64,000 nucleotides of DNA from contig DLST01000007.1 in NCBI GenBank assembly GCA_002500745.1, positions 229,510 through 293,509 on the forward strand, read 5' to 3'. Of this stretch, positions 52,852 to 62,615 are shown piece by piece. Every line of letters begins with the position of its first letter. Within the stretch, counting starts at the first letter, position 1. The position numbers and the translations under genes were made by a program. Source of the DNA: Sphingobacterium sp. UBA7855. GTDB taxonomy: Bacteria; Bacteroidota; Bacteroidia; Sphingobacteriales; Sphingobacteriaceae. The notes beneath the pieces are model-generated. The model had not been told where the DNA came from, made no database searches, and saw only the letters and a program-made list of their open reading frames with translations.

Positions 52852-52933
52852 AGAGCACACCTTCCTTGTGCTTATTGTTCAATAAGCATTCCATCTTATT
52901 TATAACAAGCGTACCAATGGCGTTGGCACTTGT
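52844..52933 (+). promoter_or_regulatory. Three consecutive hairpins in the leader of the SusC operon
   Basis: Hairpin 1: TGTGCT-GAAG-AGCACA (52844-52859). Hairpin 2: TGCTTATTG-TT-CAATAAGCA (52869-52888). Hairpin 3: ACAAGCG.. with ..CACTTGT (52905-52933), containing CCAA/TTGG. They lie 30-120 bases before the ATG at 52963. Also TGGCGTTGGCA occurs both at 52714-52724 and 52918-52928. Confidence 0.5.
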
Positions 52934-52962
52934 TTGCATTTTCACATTAAATAGAATTTACG

Positions 52963-55900
52963 ATGAAAAAACACAGAGTACTTTGGTATTCGCTTTCAAT
53001 GGTGCTTTTTCTGTACGCATTTGGAAGTGTACGGGCACAAGAACCCAGACCAATTATTAATGCATCGTTAATCGGTAAAGTTATCGATGCGAAAACCAAA
53101 GAACCCATTCAGGGCGTAACGGTACAATTGGAAGCGGTAACACATAGTGTACAAACGGATAACCAAGGTAATTTCCAGTTTGTGACAGGACAGAAGCTTC
53201 CATTTACGTTAATTGTCAGTTTTGTAGGCTATGAGAAAAAACAGGTAGTCGTCAATTCTTCACCGACTATAATAGCGTTATCGCCCATCTCAACAGACTT
53301 GGATGAGGTTGTGATTGTAGGGTACGGAACCCAGAAACGTCGTGATCTCACTGGAGCTGTGGCGACCTTGCCTGAGAAGCTTCTCAGACAGCCCGTATCC
53401 TCGCTTGATCAGGCATTGAAAGGGGGGATCTCGGGCGTTCAGGTTACACAAACTTCGGGACAACCCGGCGGGGGTGTGAGTGTTCGCATTCGCGGTGGCG
53501 CATCCATACAAGGGGGAAATGAACCCCTTTATGTTATTGACGGATTTCCGGTATATAATCAAACTGAAAGTACGGGAGTAGGGAGCGGTACACCAGTCAA
53601 CCCATTAGCAAGCATCAGCCCAACTGATATTGAAAGTATTGAAGTTCTAAAAGACGCTGCTGCAACGGCAATCTACGGATCCAGAGGGGCGAATGGGGTA
53701 ATTTTGGTAACAACAAAAAAAGGTAGAGCAGGACAGGTACAATTAAACTATGATGGGAGTTTTGGCGCACAAAATGTATTGAAACAAATCGAGGTATTGA
53801 ATGCTCACGATTTTGCAATCTTAAGAAATGAGGCTTTGTACGATGCGAATCCCAACCTCGGAGCTTTTCAATACCGCAGTCAAACTGAAATCGATCAGCT
53901 GGGTGCTGGTACAAATTGGCAAACAGAAGCGTTTCGTACTGGGAAGATTTATAATCAGCAGCTTTCTTTATCGGGTGGAGCTGAAAAAGTGAAATATTAT
54001 TTAGGAGCAAATTATTTTGATCAGCAGGGTGTCATTGTCAACACTAATTTCAAGCGTGTAGGATTTAGATCAAATATCGACGCCAATCCTTTCGACAGGT
54101 TACAGGTTGGCGCAAATTTATCGATCAACAAAACTTATGCGCAAATAGCTCCGACAGGAATTGTCAACGCTCTGCTTATAATGCCTTCGACGGCAACTGT
54201 GTATGACGCCGACGGTGCTTATACATTACGAAATCCTTTTGAAAACATCTTTGCCAACCCAATAGCGACCTTAAAAGAAACGACAAATTCATCCAATGGA
54301 CTACGGATATTGGGAACTTCTTTTGGACAATATCGTATTTTAAAAGGTCTACAAGCTAAGGTATTGGTTGGCGTTGACCTAAATGGCCGAAATGATAAGT
54401 TTTATTTGCCATCCTATATCTATGAAGGGGCAGGCTCAAAGGGGAAAGCTAGCTTAGGGAATTTGGATGGAACCTCATGGCTGAATGAAAACACGTTAAA
54501 CTATTCGGCGAACACAGGAAAACATACGTTCAATGCTTTAATAGGATTTACGCAGCAAGAAACCAAAAATACGATCTTCAACGCTGGAGCAGAAAATTTT
54601 GTGACCGACGACTTACTGTTCAATAATCTACAGAGTGGATCTACCATTGTGCGTCCTTCTTCTGACAGCTACACATGGGTATTACACTCTTATCTTGCCA
54701 GGGTAAATTACAATTTCGCAAACAAATATTATGTTTCGGCAAGTCTACGTCGTGATGGTAGCTCTCGCTTTGGGGCAGACAACAAATGGGGAAATTTCCC
54801 GTCGATAGCACTTTCTTGGCGCGCTGCCAATGAGTCTTTTTTTAAGGAAGCATTTCCTGGAGTAGATGATTTTAAGATTCGTACAAGCTTTGGAACCACA
54901 GGTAATCAAGAAATCGGGCAATATCAATCCTTATCTACCTTATATAGCCTAAATTATCTGTTTGGAAACAACGTGGTCACTGGTTTTGCCCCGCAACGTA
55001 TTCCCAACAAAAACCTCGGTTGGGAAAGCACTGTACAATATGATGGTGGTTTTGATATCAGTTTACTTAAAAATCGTCTTCAATTTACAGTTGATTATTA
55101 TTATAAAAAGACAAAGGATCTCTTACTTAATGTGGAAATACCTTGGACCTCCGGTTATGCCTCTTCCCTTCAAAATTTTGGTTCTGTATCAAATAAAGGA
55201 TTTGAATTGGGGTTGAAATCGAGGAATATCGAGGGATTGTTCAGCTGGAGCACAGATGTAAACTTTTCCCTGAATCGCAACAGCGTACTGAAGATTGGTG
55301 ACGGCGTCAGTTCTTATATTTCTGGAAATTATATCATTAAAGTTGGAGAGCCTCTAGGCACCTTTTATGGCAATGTTACTGACGGTATTCTGCAGTCGGG
55401 AGAGGAGGGTGCCAAGGGTAAATTTACAGGAAATGCCAGTCCTAAAGCGGGTGACCGTCTTTACAAAGATATCGATGGTGACGGACAATTTACGACTGCA
55501 AATGATAGAACGATTTTAGGTAATGCACAGCCGGATTTTATTTTTGGATTGACCAATAGTATTTCCTATAAGGGTTTTGATCTTTCGTTTCTTATCCAAG
55601 GCACTGTCGGGAATGATCTTCTGAATATTAATAGGCAGAATTTGGAGATGTTTACCGGTCAACAGAATGCATCAATTGATGCATTGGAGCGCTGGACTCC
55701 CTCAAATCCGAGTCAGTCTTATCCCCGTGCGAAGTTGGATCCGGCTCCTGTGTTTTCGGACCAATTTGTAGAAAGCGGCTCTTTTGTACGGATAAAATCA
55801 TTGCATTTCGGGTACAGTTTTCCTAAAGAGTGGCTTCAGGACGCTAAGATAAAGGGACTTAATCTCTATTTAACGGCTCAAAATCTTTTAACCTGGGCCA

Positions 55901-56016
55901 AATATACAGGTTTTGATCCGGAGGTTACCTCAGGCAGCAATGTACAGATAGGTACCGATCTGGGCATTTATCCCGCATCTAGATCTTTTTCTGCAGGGGT
56001 TTCATTGACCTTTTAA
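52963..56016 (+). CDS. SusC/RagA-type TonB-linked outer-membrane transporter
   Basis: 1017 residues. Signal peptide ending VRAQ; N-terminal carboxypeptidase-regulatory-like domain (IGKVIDAKTKEPIQGVTVQLEA); TonB box/plug with VVIVGYGTQKRRDLTGAV; the SusC plug marks VRIRGGASIQGGNEPLYVIDGFP and ESIEVLKDAAATAIYGSRGANGVILVTTKKG; then a 22-strand barrel ending in FSAGVSLTF. It imports an oligosaccharide across the outer membrane together with the SusD-like lipoprotein. Absence of the extra STN/FecR module means no trans-envelope signalling domain is visible. Sulfatases downstream suggest a sulfated glycan. Confidence 0.96.
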   Translation: MKKHRVLWYSLSMVLFLYAFGSVRAQEPRPIINASLIGKVIDAKTKEPIQGVTVQLEAVTHSVQTDNQGNFQFVTGQKLPFTLIVSFVGYEKKQVVVNSSPTIIALSPISTDLDEVVIVGYGTQKRRDLTGAVATLPEKLLRQPVSSLDQALKGGISGVQVTQTSGQPGGGVSVRIRGGASIQGGNEPLYVIDGFPVYNQTESTGVGSGTPVNPLASISPTDIESIEVLKDAAATAIYGSRGANGVILVTTKKGRAGQVQLNYDGSFGAQNVLKQIEVLNAHDFAILRNEALYDANPNLGAFQYRSQTEIDQLGAGTNWQTEAFRTGKIYNQQLSLSGGAEKVKYYLGANYFDQQGVIVNTNFKRVGFRSNIDANPFDRLQVGANLSINKTYAQIAPTGIVNALLIMPSTATVYDADGAYTLRNPFENIFANPIATLKETTNSSNGLRILGTSFGQYRILKGLQAKVLVGVDLNGRNDKFYLPSYIYEGAGSKGKASLGNLDGTSWLNENTLNYSANTGKHTFNALIGFTQQETKNTIFNAGAENFVTDDLLFNNLQSGSTIVRPSSDSYTWVLHSYLARVNYNFANKYYVSASLRRDGSSRFGADNKWGNFPSIALSWRAANESFFKEAFPGVDDFKIRTSFGTTGNQEIGQYQSLSTLYSLNYLFGNNVVTGFAPQRIPNKNLGWESTVQYDGGFDISLLKNRLQFTVDYYYKKTKDLLLNVEIPWTSGYASSLQNFGSVSNKGFELGLKSRNIEGLFSWSTDVNFSLNRNSVLKIGDGVSSYISGNYIIKVGEPLGTFYGNVTDGILQSGEEGAKGKFTGNASPKAGDRLYKDIDGDGQFTTANDRTILGNAQPDFIFGLTNSISYKGFDLSFLIQGTVGNDLLNINRQNLEMFTGQQNASIDALERWTPSNPSQSYPRAKLDPAPVFSDQFVESGSFVRIKSLHFGYSFPKEWLQDAKIKGLNLYLTAQNLLTWAKYTGFDPEVTSGSNVQIGTDLGIYPASRSFSAGVSLTF

Positions 56017-56086
56017 TAGCTCGCTAAACAGGAATAGTAAGAAGTGCTGAGTTTAGCTCATTATCCATAAAAAGCAATTGATTCAA

Positions 56087-57556
56087 ATGAAAAAAATACA
56101 TGTTTTATCCACTGTCATACTGATTTTTCTAACGGCAATTTCCTGCTCGAAATTGGAGGAGGATCCGGCAAGCGTCTTGGTTTCGGAGCAATATTATCTT
56201 GATCAAGATCAAGCTATCGCTGCAGTGACAGGAACTTACAGAAAGTTATATGAAACTGGGCAGTCTTTGTACAACAGCTTGCTACAGATCGGTGTTGAAA
56301 TGGCCACAGATGATTATGAAGCAGGGCCGCGGGCTAGAAATGCACATGTTAGGGCGCTGAGCAATCTAACTCATGATGCATCCAATGACCGTATGGAACA
56401 ACTTTGGAAGCAAAGCTACGATGCGATCAATGCATCAAATGTCAATATTGCTAAAATAAGTGTGCTGTCTGCGGATCGCATCGATCCAATTCTCCAACAG
56501 CGTCTGATCAACGAGGTGAAATTTTTAAGGGCACTTCACTATTTTAATTTAGTGCGTTGGTTCGGACCAGTTCCGCTGATAACTAAACCAGTAGAGACTT
56601 TATCTCCTCAAGAACTTTATGTAGCGAAAGCGACAGAGGATGCGGTGTATGGATTAATAATAGCAGATTTAAAATCTGCTTCGGCGCTGCCTAACTATAA
56701 GTCTTATTCGGAATCAGATAAAGGACGCGCCACTGCTGGAGCAGCCAAAAGTCTTTTGGCTAAAGTCTATCTGACGCGAGGGGATTGGGCGAATGCAAAA
56801 TTATTAGCCACGGAAGTTATTGATAAAGAAGGTTATGCGCTTTTCCAAGATTTTGCCGATGTTTTTAATATTGGAGAGAAGAATGGTGTTGAACATATAT
56901 TTTCAGCTCAATTTAAAGGCAACAGTGGCTATCAGGGAAATTCTTTGGCCAGTAGATCTGCGCCAGCCGATATTCCTGGCATAAACGGGGATTACGCAGA
57001 TGCGCTTCATAGCGAGGGCGGGCTGTATAAAAGCTTTGCGGCAAATGACAAACGCCTGCTCGTGACCTTTACAACGGGGATGGTGTCGCCAACAGATAAT
57101 AAATACTATGCCTTAAACAAACCACAATTTAATAAATATTATGATGAAACGGTTGTAGGAAATCAGGGGCAGTCTTCCAAGAATACGCCGATCATCCGTT
57201 ATGCGGAAGTGTTATTGATTTTTGCTGAGGCCGAAAATGAGTTGAATGGGCCAACTTTAGAAGCGCGCAATGCTATTAATGCGGTCCGTCGTCGTGCAGG
57301 GGTGGAAGATATATCCACTACAGAAACGAAAGATCTTTTTAGAGAATCGATTTTTGAAGAGCGCAGAAAGGAGCTTGTTTACGAATATCAACGATGGTTT
57401 GATCTGGTCCGAAGGGGAACTACCTACTATGTTGCTAAGCTGAAAGCTGCCGGTAAGACGAATGCGTCGGCCCGCCATATTCATTTTCCGACGCCACAAC
57501 GGGAACTGAATCTCAATCCAAATCTCACGCAGCACCCCGACTGGATCAATAGATAA
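56087..57556 (+). CDS. SusD/RagB-family outer-membrane lipoprotein
   Basis: 489 residues from the ATG at 56087, which gives the lipoprotein signal MKKIHVLSTVILIFLTAISC; an earlier TTG at 56078 is less likely. SusD fold marks: N-terminal EEDPASVLVSEQYY, SusD_RagB helices (ALHYFNLVRWFGPVPLIT) and the C-terminal RYAEVLLIFAEAENEL...LNAINAVRRRAGV, ending with FPTPQRELNLNPNLTQHP. It caps the SusC transporter and binds the glycan. Encoded 70 bases after the SusC gene. Confidence 0.95.
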   Translation: MKKIHVLSTVILIFLTAISCSKLEEDPASVLVSEQYYLDQDQAIAAVTGTYRKLYETGQSLYNSLLQIGVEMATDDYEAGPRARNAHVRALSNLTHDASNDRMEQLWKQSYDAINASNVNIAKISVLSADRIDPILQQRLINEVKFLRALHYFNLVRWFGPVPLITKPVETLSPQELYVAKATEDAVYGLIIADLKSASALPNYKSYSESDKGRATAGAAKSLLAKVYLTRGDWANAKLLATEVIDKEGYALFQDFADVFNIGEKNGVEHIFSAQFKGNSGYQGNSLASRSAPADIPGINGDYADALHSEGGLYKSFAANDKRLLVTFTTGMVSPTDNKYYALNKPQFNKYYDETVVGNQGQSSKNTPIIRYAEVLLIFAEAENELNGPTLEARNAINAVRRRAGVEDISTTETKDLFRESIFEERRKELVYEYQRWFDLVRRGTTYYVAKLKAAGKTNASARHIHFPTPQRELNLNPNLTQHPDWINR

Positions 57557-57579
57557 TATATTAATTAAATTTTAAGTAG

Positions 57580-59172
57580 ATGAAAACGACATGTTTATTA
57601 GTTGCACTTTGCCTAACCATCTTACCTCGGATAAGCTTGGGTCAGGACAATCGGCCAAATATCGTATTGATTTTGGTTGATGATTTGGGTTTTTCGGATA
57701 TAGAGCCCTACGGCGGAACGGACTTGCAGACCCCCAATTTGACGGCTTTGGCCAAAGAAGGAACGAGATTTCAGGAATTTTATAACAATTCCATTTGTGC
57801 CCCTACACGCGCTTCCTTACTGACGGGGCAGTATGCGCATCGCGCAGGTATAGGTTATTTTAATGTGAATCTTGGGCTGCCTGCTTATCAGGGTTTTTTA
57901 AATCGGGAGTCACGGACGCTGGCTGAAGTTTTGAAACAGGCCGGATACTCCACTATTATATCGGGGAAATGGCATGTGGGCGATGATTACGATCAGTGGC
58001 CGGCACAGCGCGGGTTTGAGCGGTCTTTCAATTTTGTTGGTGGGGCGTCTAATTTTTATGAAGTAAATGGACCTGAACAGCCAACAGTACCATTGTTCCG
58101 AAATAATAAACCTTTTTATTTACCCAAGGGGCGTTATCTGACAGATGAGATTACGGATCAAGCCATTGGCTTTCTAAAAGAACAGCAAAAGGATAAAAAG
58201 CCTTTCTTTTTGTATTTGGCATTTAATGCCCCGCATTGGCCTCTTCAGGCGCCGGAAGAAGAAACTCAAAAATATATAGGAGTGTATCGTGAGGGATGGG
58301 ATACTTTGCGTACGCAGCGTTTTAAAAATGCGCAGCAAAAAGGTGTTTTCCCGCCAGGGCAGGCCATTGCAAAAAAGGACTCGACCGTACAGAACTGGGA
58401 TAAATTGACCTATGATGAGCAGCAGTATTGGCAACGTCGGCAACAGGTCTTTGCCGGTATGATCGATCGCATGGATCAGAGTATCGGCCGCATCAGACAA
58501 ACGTTAAAAGAGCTAAAAAAAGATAAGAATACGCTAATCATTTTTTTGTCTGATAACGGTGCTCAGGGCGGGGACCGCACACGGGTGTATACGGCAAGGA
58601 ATACAGAGACTGTCGGATTACCGGGGTCCTATGATGTGCAAAACAGCAATTGGTCCCAAACCGGAAACTCACCGTTGAGAAGTTACAAAGATAATCCGTA
58701 TGAAGGCGGCATTGGTGCCCCTTTTATTGTGTGGTATCCAAAAGAGGTACGATCAAACGTGATTAAGAAGGGGGGAGGCCATCTTATTGATATCGCTCCC
58801 ACCTTGTATGACTACGCAGGTGCAACCTATCCGAAGCGTGTTGGTGACACGGCGACAAATACACTTCCGGGGCTGAGTTTGCGCGCGCTGCTGCGTTCAG
58901 ATAGCAATCAGATCGAGAGGAATGTTCCGCTGTTTTGGGAACGGGCGGGGAATCGTGCTGTTCGATATGGTAAATGGAAACTGGTCTCATTATTTAAAGA
59001 AGGGAACAAACCCGAATTATACAATATTGATGAGGACCGGGGCGAAAATAACAATCTTGCCAGTCGTTATCCAGCTATCGTGAAAGATCTCGAAGCAAGG
59101 TATAAAGCCTGGGCTGAAGAGAATTCCGTTGTGGATTACAAGCGTTTAAAAACCATCAATCAATTTCGTTAG
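57580..59172 (+). CDS. Arylsulfatase, Cys-type (S1 family), exported
   Basis: 530 residues. Signal peptide (cleavage near LGQ). Sulfatase signature CAPTRASLLTG with Cys73 to be converted to formylglycine; ILVDDLGFSD contains the metal Asp pair; HWPLQAP and GKWHVGDDYDQWP are the lysine/His active-site segments; DNGAQGGDRT holds the second metal site. It hydrolyses sulfate esters of glycans in the periplasm. Formylglycine maturation must come from an enzyme outside the window, because the SUMF1-type protein at 12411 lacks the cysteines. Encoded 23 bases after the SusD gene. Confidence 0.95.
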   Translation: MKTTCLLVALCLTILPRISLGQDNRPNIVLILVDDLGFSDIEPYGGTDLQTPNLTALAKEGTRFQEFYNNSICAPTRASLLTGQYAHRAGIGYFNVNLGLPAYQGFLNRESRTLAEVLKQAGYSTIISGKWHVGDDYDQWPAQRGFERSFNFVGGASNFYEVNGPEQPTVPLFRNNKPFYLPKGRYLTDEITDQAIGFLKEQQKDKKPFFLYLAFNAPHWPLQAPEEETQKYIGVYREGWDTLRTQRFKNAQQKGVFPPGQAIAKKDSTVQNWDKLTYDEQQYWQRRQQVFAGMIDRMDQSIGRIRQTLKELKKDKNTLIIFLSDNGAQGGDRTRVYTARNTETVGLPGSYDVQNSNWSQTGNSPLRSYKDNPYEGGIGAPFIVWYPKEVRSNVIKKGGGHLIDIAPTLYDYAGATYPKRVGDTATNTLPGLSLRALLRSDSNQIERNVPLFWERAGNRAVRYGKWKLVSLFKEGNKPELYNIDEDRGENNNLASRYPAIVKDLEARYKAWAEENSVVDYKRLKTINQFR

Positions 59173-59188
59173 GAGTAAAAGAAAGAAC

Positions 59189-60808
59189 ATGAAGAAGATA
59201 GTTTCGATATTATACCTTGTTTATATTACATTATGCTTTGGCTATGCACAACAGAAAAAACCAAACATCATTTTGGTTTTGGCCGATGATTTAGGCTATT
59301 CTGATCTTGGAGCATACGGTTCCGAAATTTCTACACCCAATTTGGATCGTTTAGCCAACGAAGGGCTAAGGTTGACGCAATTTTATAACAATTCCATATG
59401 TGCACCCACAAGGGCCTCCCTGATCACAGGGCAATATCAGCACAAAGCTGGCGTTGGGTATTTTTCCAATGATCTTGGACTGCCTGCTTATCAGGGTTAT
59501 ATCAATTCGGAATCGCTGACCATTGCTGAAGTCCTTCGGTTGAATGGTTATATTACGGCAACTTCGGGCAAATGGCACGTGTCTGGAAAAGGGAAAAGTT
59601 TACCCTGGGAACGCGGTTTTGATTTGGTTTTCCCAAGAGTGGAAAAAAATGCTGATTCAGGCGCACCGACTTTTCAGGCACAAACCGATTCTGAAGGCTA
59701 TCCCTTGGAAGATGCATTTTCAACAGAGGTTATCAATCGTGAAGCTGAGGCATTTCTGGATCAGATCAAAACGCAGGATAAACCCTTTTTTCTCTATTTA
59801 GCACACACAGCGCCACATTGGCCATTAGTAGCATTGCCGCAAGATATCGCCAAATACAAAGGGCGGTACGACAGCGGGTGGGAGGTGATACGTCAAGAAC
59901 GCTTTGAGCGACAGAAACAATTAGGGCTGGTATCGCAAGCAAGCCGACCATCGCTTGTTGATGAGGATATTTACGATTGGTCACGATTATCATTTGATCA
60001 AAAAACGCTTTGGGCAAAAAAAATGGAAGTGTTTGCGGCTATGGTCGACAGATTGGATCAGACTATAGGGAAATTGTTAGGTAAGCTAAAAGACAATGGA
60101 CAATTGGACAATACACTGATTGTTTTCTTGTCAGACAATGGTGCGCCGGCTGAAGATCTTGTTCGTTGGCATCATGGCGCCCGCATAAATAAAGGACCGG
60201 TTGGAACACTGGGTTCTTATGAATCGCAGAGCAAAAATTGGTCATATGCATCCAATACACCCTTTAAAGCATTTAAAGATTATACCTATGAAGGTGGGAT
60301 TAATACACCATTTATAGCTTGGTTTCCTGGTAAAATAGCGAAAGGCATCAAACAGGGCACTGGTCACGTCATCGATCTGGCGCCGACGTTCTACGATTTG
60401 GTTGGCGCAGTATACCCAAAAGAATATGAGGGACATAAGGCGAATGCTTTACCAGGAAAGAGTTTGCTTCAGGTTTTATTCCAAGATCAAGATACCGTTC
60501 GGCGAGAAGAAGGTTTATTTTGGGAGCGCGCCGGTAATCGTGCTGCCCGTATTGGAAAATGGAAACTTGTATCGACCTGGCCGTCCTATAAATGGGAACT
60601 TTACGATCTTGCGCAGGATCCTACTGAACGGAACGATGTTGCCGGACAGCATCACGACGTTGTATCCCGTTTGTCTACTGCTTATTTCCAATGGGCAAAA
60701 GAAAACGGTGTTGTGGATTTTGCAGAATTGGAAGTTAAGGAACCCAAAACTATGAAGGATTTTAGGGAAAGTAAATTGCAGGAAATACCAGTACCCCGCA
60801 ATTTCTAA
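59189..60808 (+). CDS. Arylsulfatase, Cys-type (S1 family), exported, paralogue of the preceding gene
   Basis: 539 residues with signal peptide (GYA-Q). CAPTRASLITG with Cys71; ILVLADDLGYSD; GKWHVSGKGKS; HWPLVALP; DNGAPAEDLV. It shares long identical or near-identical stretches with the first sulfatase (FYNNSICAPTRASL, LGLPAYQG, FWERAGNR-AxR-GKWKLVS), so the two are a tandem duplication with diverged substrate loops, 16 bases apart. Last gene of the operon; the terminator follows and then the element boundary. Confidence 0.95.
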   Translation: MKKIVSILYLVYITLCFGYAQQKKPNIILVLADDLGYSDLGAYGSEISTPNLDRLANEGLRLTQFYNNSICAPTRASLITGQYQHKAGVGYFSNDLGLPAYQGYINSESLTIAEVLRLNGYITATSGKWHVSGKGKSLPWERGFDLVFPRVEKNADSGAPTFQAQTDSEGYPLEDAFSTEVINREAEAFLDQIKTQDKPFFLYLAHTAPHWPLVALPQDIAKYKGRYDSGWEVIRQERFERQKQLGLVSQASRPSLVDEDIYDWSRLSFDQKTLWAKKMEVFAAMVDRLDQTIGKLLGKLKDNGQLDNTLIVFLSDNGAPAEDLVRWHHGARINKGPVGTLGSYESQSKNWSYASNTPFKAFKDYTYEGGINTPFIAWFPGKIAKGIKQGTGHVIDLAPTFYDLVGAVYPKEYEGHKANALPGKSLLQVLFQDQDTVRREEGLFWERAGNRAARIGKWKLVSTWPSYKWELYDLAQDPTERNDVAGQHHDVVSRLSTAYFQWAKENGVVDFAELEVKEPKTMKDFRESKLQEIPVPRNF

Positions 60809-60820
60809 CTGCTTAAATGT

Positions 60821-60856
60821 AAAAAAGCTTTCTGAGTTACCAGAAAGCTTTTTTCT
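60821..60856 (+). terminator. Rho-independent terminator of the SusC/SusD-sulfatase operon
   Basis: 14-bp perfect stem AAAAAAGCTTTCTG / CAGAAAGCTTTTTT with a six-base loop and T run. Confidence 0.92.
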
Positions 60857-60859
60857 CTT

Positions 60860-60884
60860 TGGCGGAGAGGGCGGGATTCGAACC
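60860..60884 (-). other. 3' end fragment of a tRNA gene (probably tRNA-Ser), attachment-site remnant
   Basis: On the minus strand this reads GGTTCGAATCCC.GCCCTCTCCGCCA: T-loop, T-stem 3' side, acceptor 3' strand and encoded CCA. The bases before it cannot form the 5' side of the T-stem, so the tRNA is not intact here. A short 3' tRNA piece next to an integrase-bearing region is the usual product of tyrosine-recombinase integration; the intact tRNA would be at the other end of the element, outside the window. Confidence 0.75.
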
Positions 60885-61020
60885 ACCTCTTCCAAACTAC
60901 TTTAAGCCTAATTTTTAAAGGTATTTTAAATTTACTGCCACGAATTTGCCATTAAATATTTAGCTAATTTTAAGAAATAAATTTTGTCAGAGACTCAATA
61001 AAAACAACTAATCTACTTTA

Positions 61021-61335
61021 TCAAATATAGGAATTTCCATTCGAATATAATAAGGAATGAATAGAGGGAAGAAAGAAACGAAGGCAATCAAAGATCAATG
61101 CCAAATATGCTTGTCCCTTTTTATTTTTGACTCTAAACATATCTGGCGAAAGGATGTCAGGAGCTAGTTTTTGTCCTCCATGGCTTGGTTTTTTCTCATT
61201 GTTGCCTGATGATACAATAGCTAATTTATCAAGGTCAATGCGATCTGACACCGCTGAATTTTCACTTAATAAATTTTCATTTTTGGCATTAGCACTAAAA
61301 ACGGTCAGGCCTGTATCTGATCGATAATACTTAAG
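61021..61335 (-). pseudogene. Coding-like remnant without start codon
   Basis: Open frame of 105 codons with no convincing start (GTG at 61251 is the only candidate inside). It contains plausible protein text (NSAVSDRIDLDKLAIVSS, KPSHGGQKLAPDILSPDMFRV) followed by a hydrophobic end that may be out-of-frame. I do not recognise it. Probably a decayed gene of the element. Confidence 0.3.
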
Positions 61336-61502
61336 CTACATTCCTTGCTAAAAATCATACTAAGATCTATAAATCCTTATTTTCATTACGGAGCAATTCC
61401 AAACAAAATAATTTGATAGTCCCTCGTTAAAACCATTTTAGAGCGCGTTATTTTTAAATTTTGTTTACTTAGATGAGCTTTATATAGCTTTAATACGCTT
61501 GA

Positions 61503-62534
61503 TTAATTATCTTTTACAATTATTTTTCTAATTAGTGAGCTGCCAGACGAGGTTGGTAGTGTTTTATAATTTCCTTTGTTCCAGTAAGTTGCTGTTGAAT
61601 TCTGATAGCCTGCTGTATATACTTCATTATTTAGCAAAACAATACTTAATGCTTGCGAATCGTCAGAACTTAAGGTGACAGGTGTTCCATTTTTCCAATA
61701 TTTCGCCGACATCGTATTGCCAGTGGCCGAAACACCAGAGCCTCCAATATAAACATCATTATTTTTCACGATTAACGAATTTCCCCGGCTACTTGAAGTC
61801 CCATCCTGGATCAACTTAGGTTGTGAAAAATTTTTGGAATATCTTGTTTGTATCTGCCCTTGTTTATTGTAAATGGTAGACCACATTGTATACACATCGT
61901 TACCTATAATATAGATCGCCTGATTATCTGCTGCTGAGTTTTGATCGGAAAGATCAGTACGCTGTCCGTTCTTCCAGTAGCACGTAACAGGATTAAGCCA
62001 ATTAAGCTGTCTTCTTTCGCCAATAACATAAATGTCATTGCCTAGTACAGCAATATCGGAAGAAATTGCATTCTCACCGGCATCCGTTAGGGAAACGGAA
62101 ACTCCATTCTTCCAGTATTTAGCAATATACGTTGTACCTCCGCTTACCATTTCCTGTCCAGCAATATAGACATCAGTACCCGCAATAACAATACTATTTG
62201 CCCTGGCATCATTTGAGCCATCAGTGAGATCAACTGCGGAACCATTTTTCCAATATCTTGCAACATATTTACCATTTGCATTTATCTCATAACCTACTAC
62301 ATAAATATCTGCTCCATTCATTGTCATTCCCACAGCTTCAGATGCTCCTGGTCCCTTTCCCAATACGGTCACGCTCGAGTTTTTCCAATATATAGCCTTA
62401 TCATTGATTTTTCCAACAGCATGAATAATTGGACCAGATTCTGATAAGCTATCGTCATCATCACGTTTACTACAACTCAAAAACGATAAAGCGGTTAAGA
62501 TCATTAAAGTAAATGTAAAAGGCAAAGTTTTCAT
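61503..62534 (-). CDS. Lipoprotein with seven repeats, probable beta-propeller
   Basis: 343 residues from the ATG at 62534 (another ATG at 62540). Lipoprotein signal with LSFLSC; Ser/Asp-rich spacer. Then seven imperfect repeats of ~45 residues, each with a YWKNG-like element (AIYWKN, ARYWKNG, AKYWKNG, TCYWKNG, TRYSKNF, AKYWKNG, ATYWNKG) and a G-x-DVY-x-x-G element between. Seven such units fit a seven-bladed propeller on the outer membrane or surface. No enzyme motif seen. It appears intact and is the only complete gene I find in this element. Confidence 0.75.
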   Translation of the reverse strand: MKTLPFTFTLMILTALSFLSCSKRDDDDSLSESGPIIHAVGKINDKAIYWKNSSVTVLGKGPGASEAVGMTMNGADIYVVGYEINANGKYVARYWKNGSAVDLTDGSNDARANSIVIAGTDVYIAGQEMVSGGTTYIAKYWKNGVSVSLTDAGENAISSDIAVLGNDIYVIGERRQLNWLNPVTCYWKNGQRTDLSDQNSAADNQAIYIIGNDVYTMWSTIYNKQGQIQTRYSKNFSQPKLIQDGTSSSRGNSLIVKNNDVYIGGSGVSATGNTMSAKYWKNGTPVTLSSDDSQALSIVLLNNEVYTAGYQNSTATYWNKGNYKTLPTSSGSSLIRKIIVKDN

Positions 62535-62615
62535 ATGCATTAAATGGTAAATTTAATTTTGCATATGTCAAAAATTAGGCCGAATAATTATACTATCATG
62601 AGCATGTTCTGAAGA

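Noticed and set aside
60860..60940. Complete tRNA gene
   Set aside because: Only the 3' end is present; the 5' T-stem, anticodon and D arms cannot be formed from the adjacent sequence.
61127..61327. Plus-strand 66-codon frame in the element
   Set aside because: Overlaps the longer minus-strand frame and has no recognisable protein text or regulatory signals.
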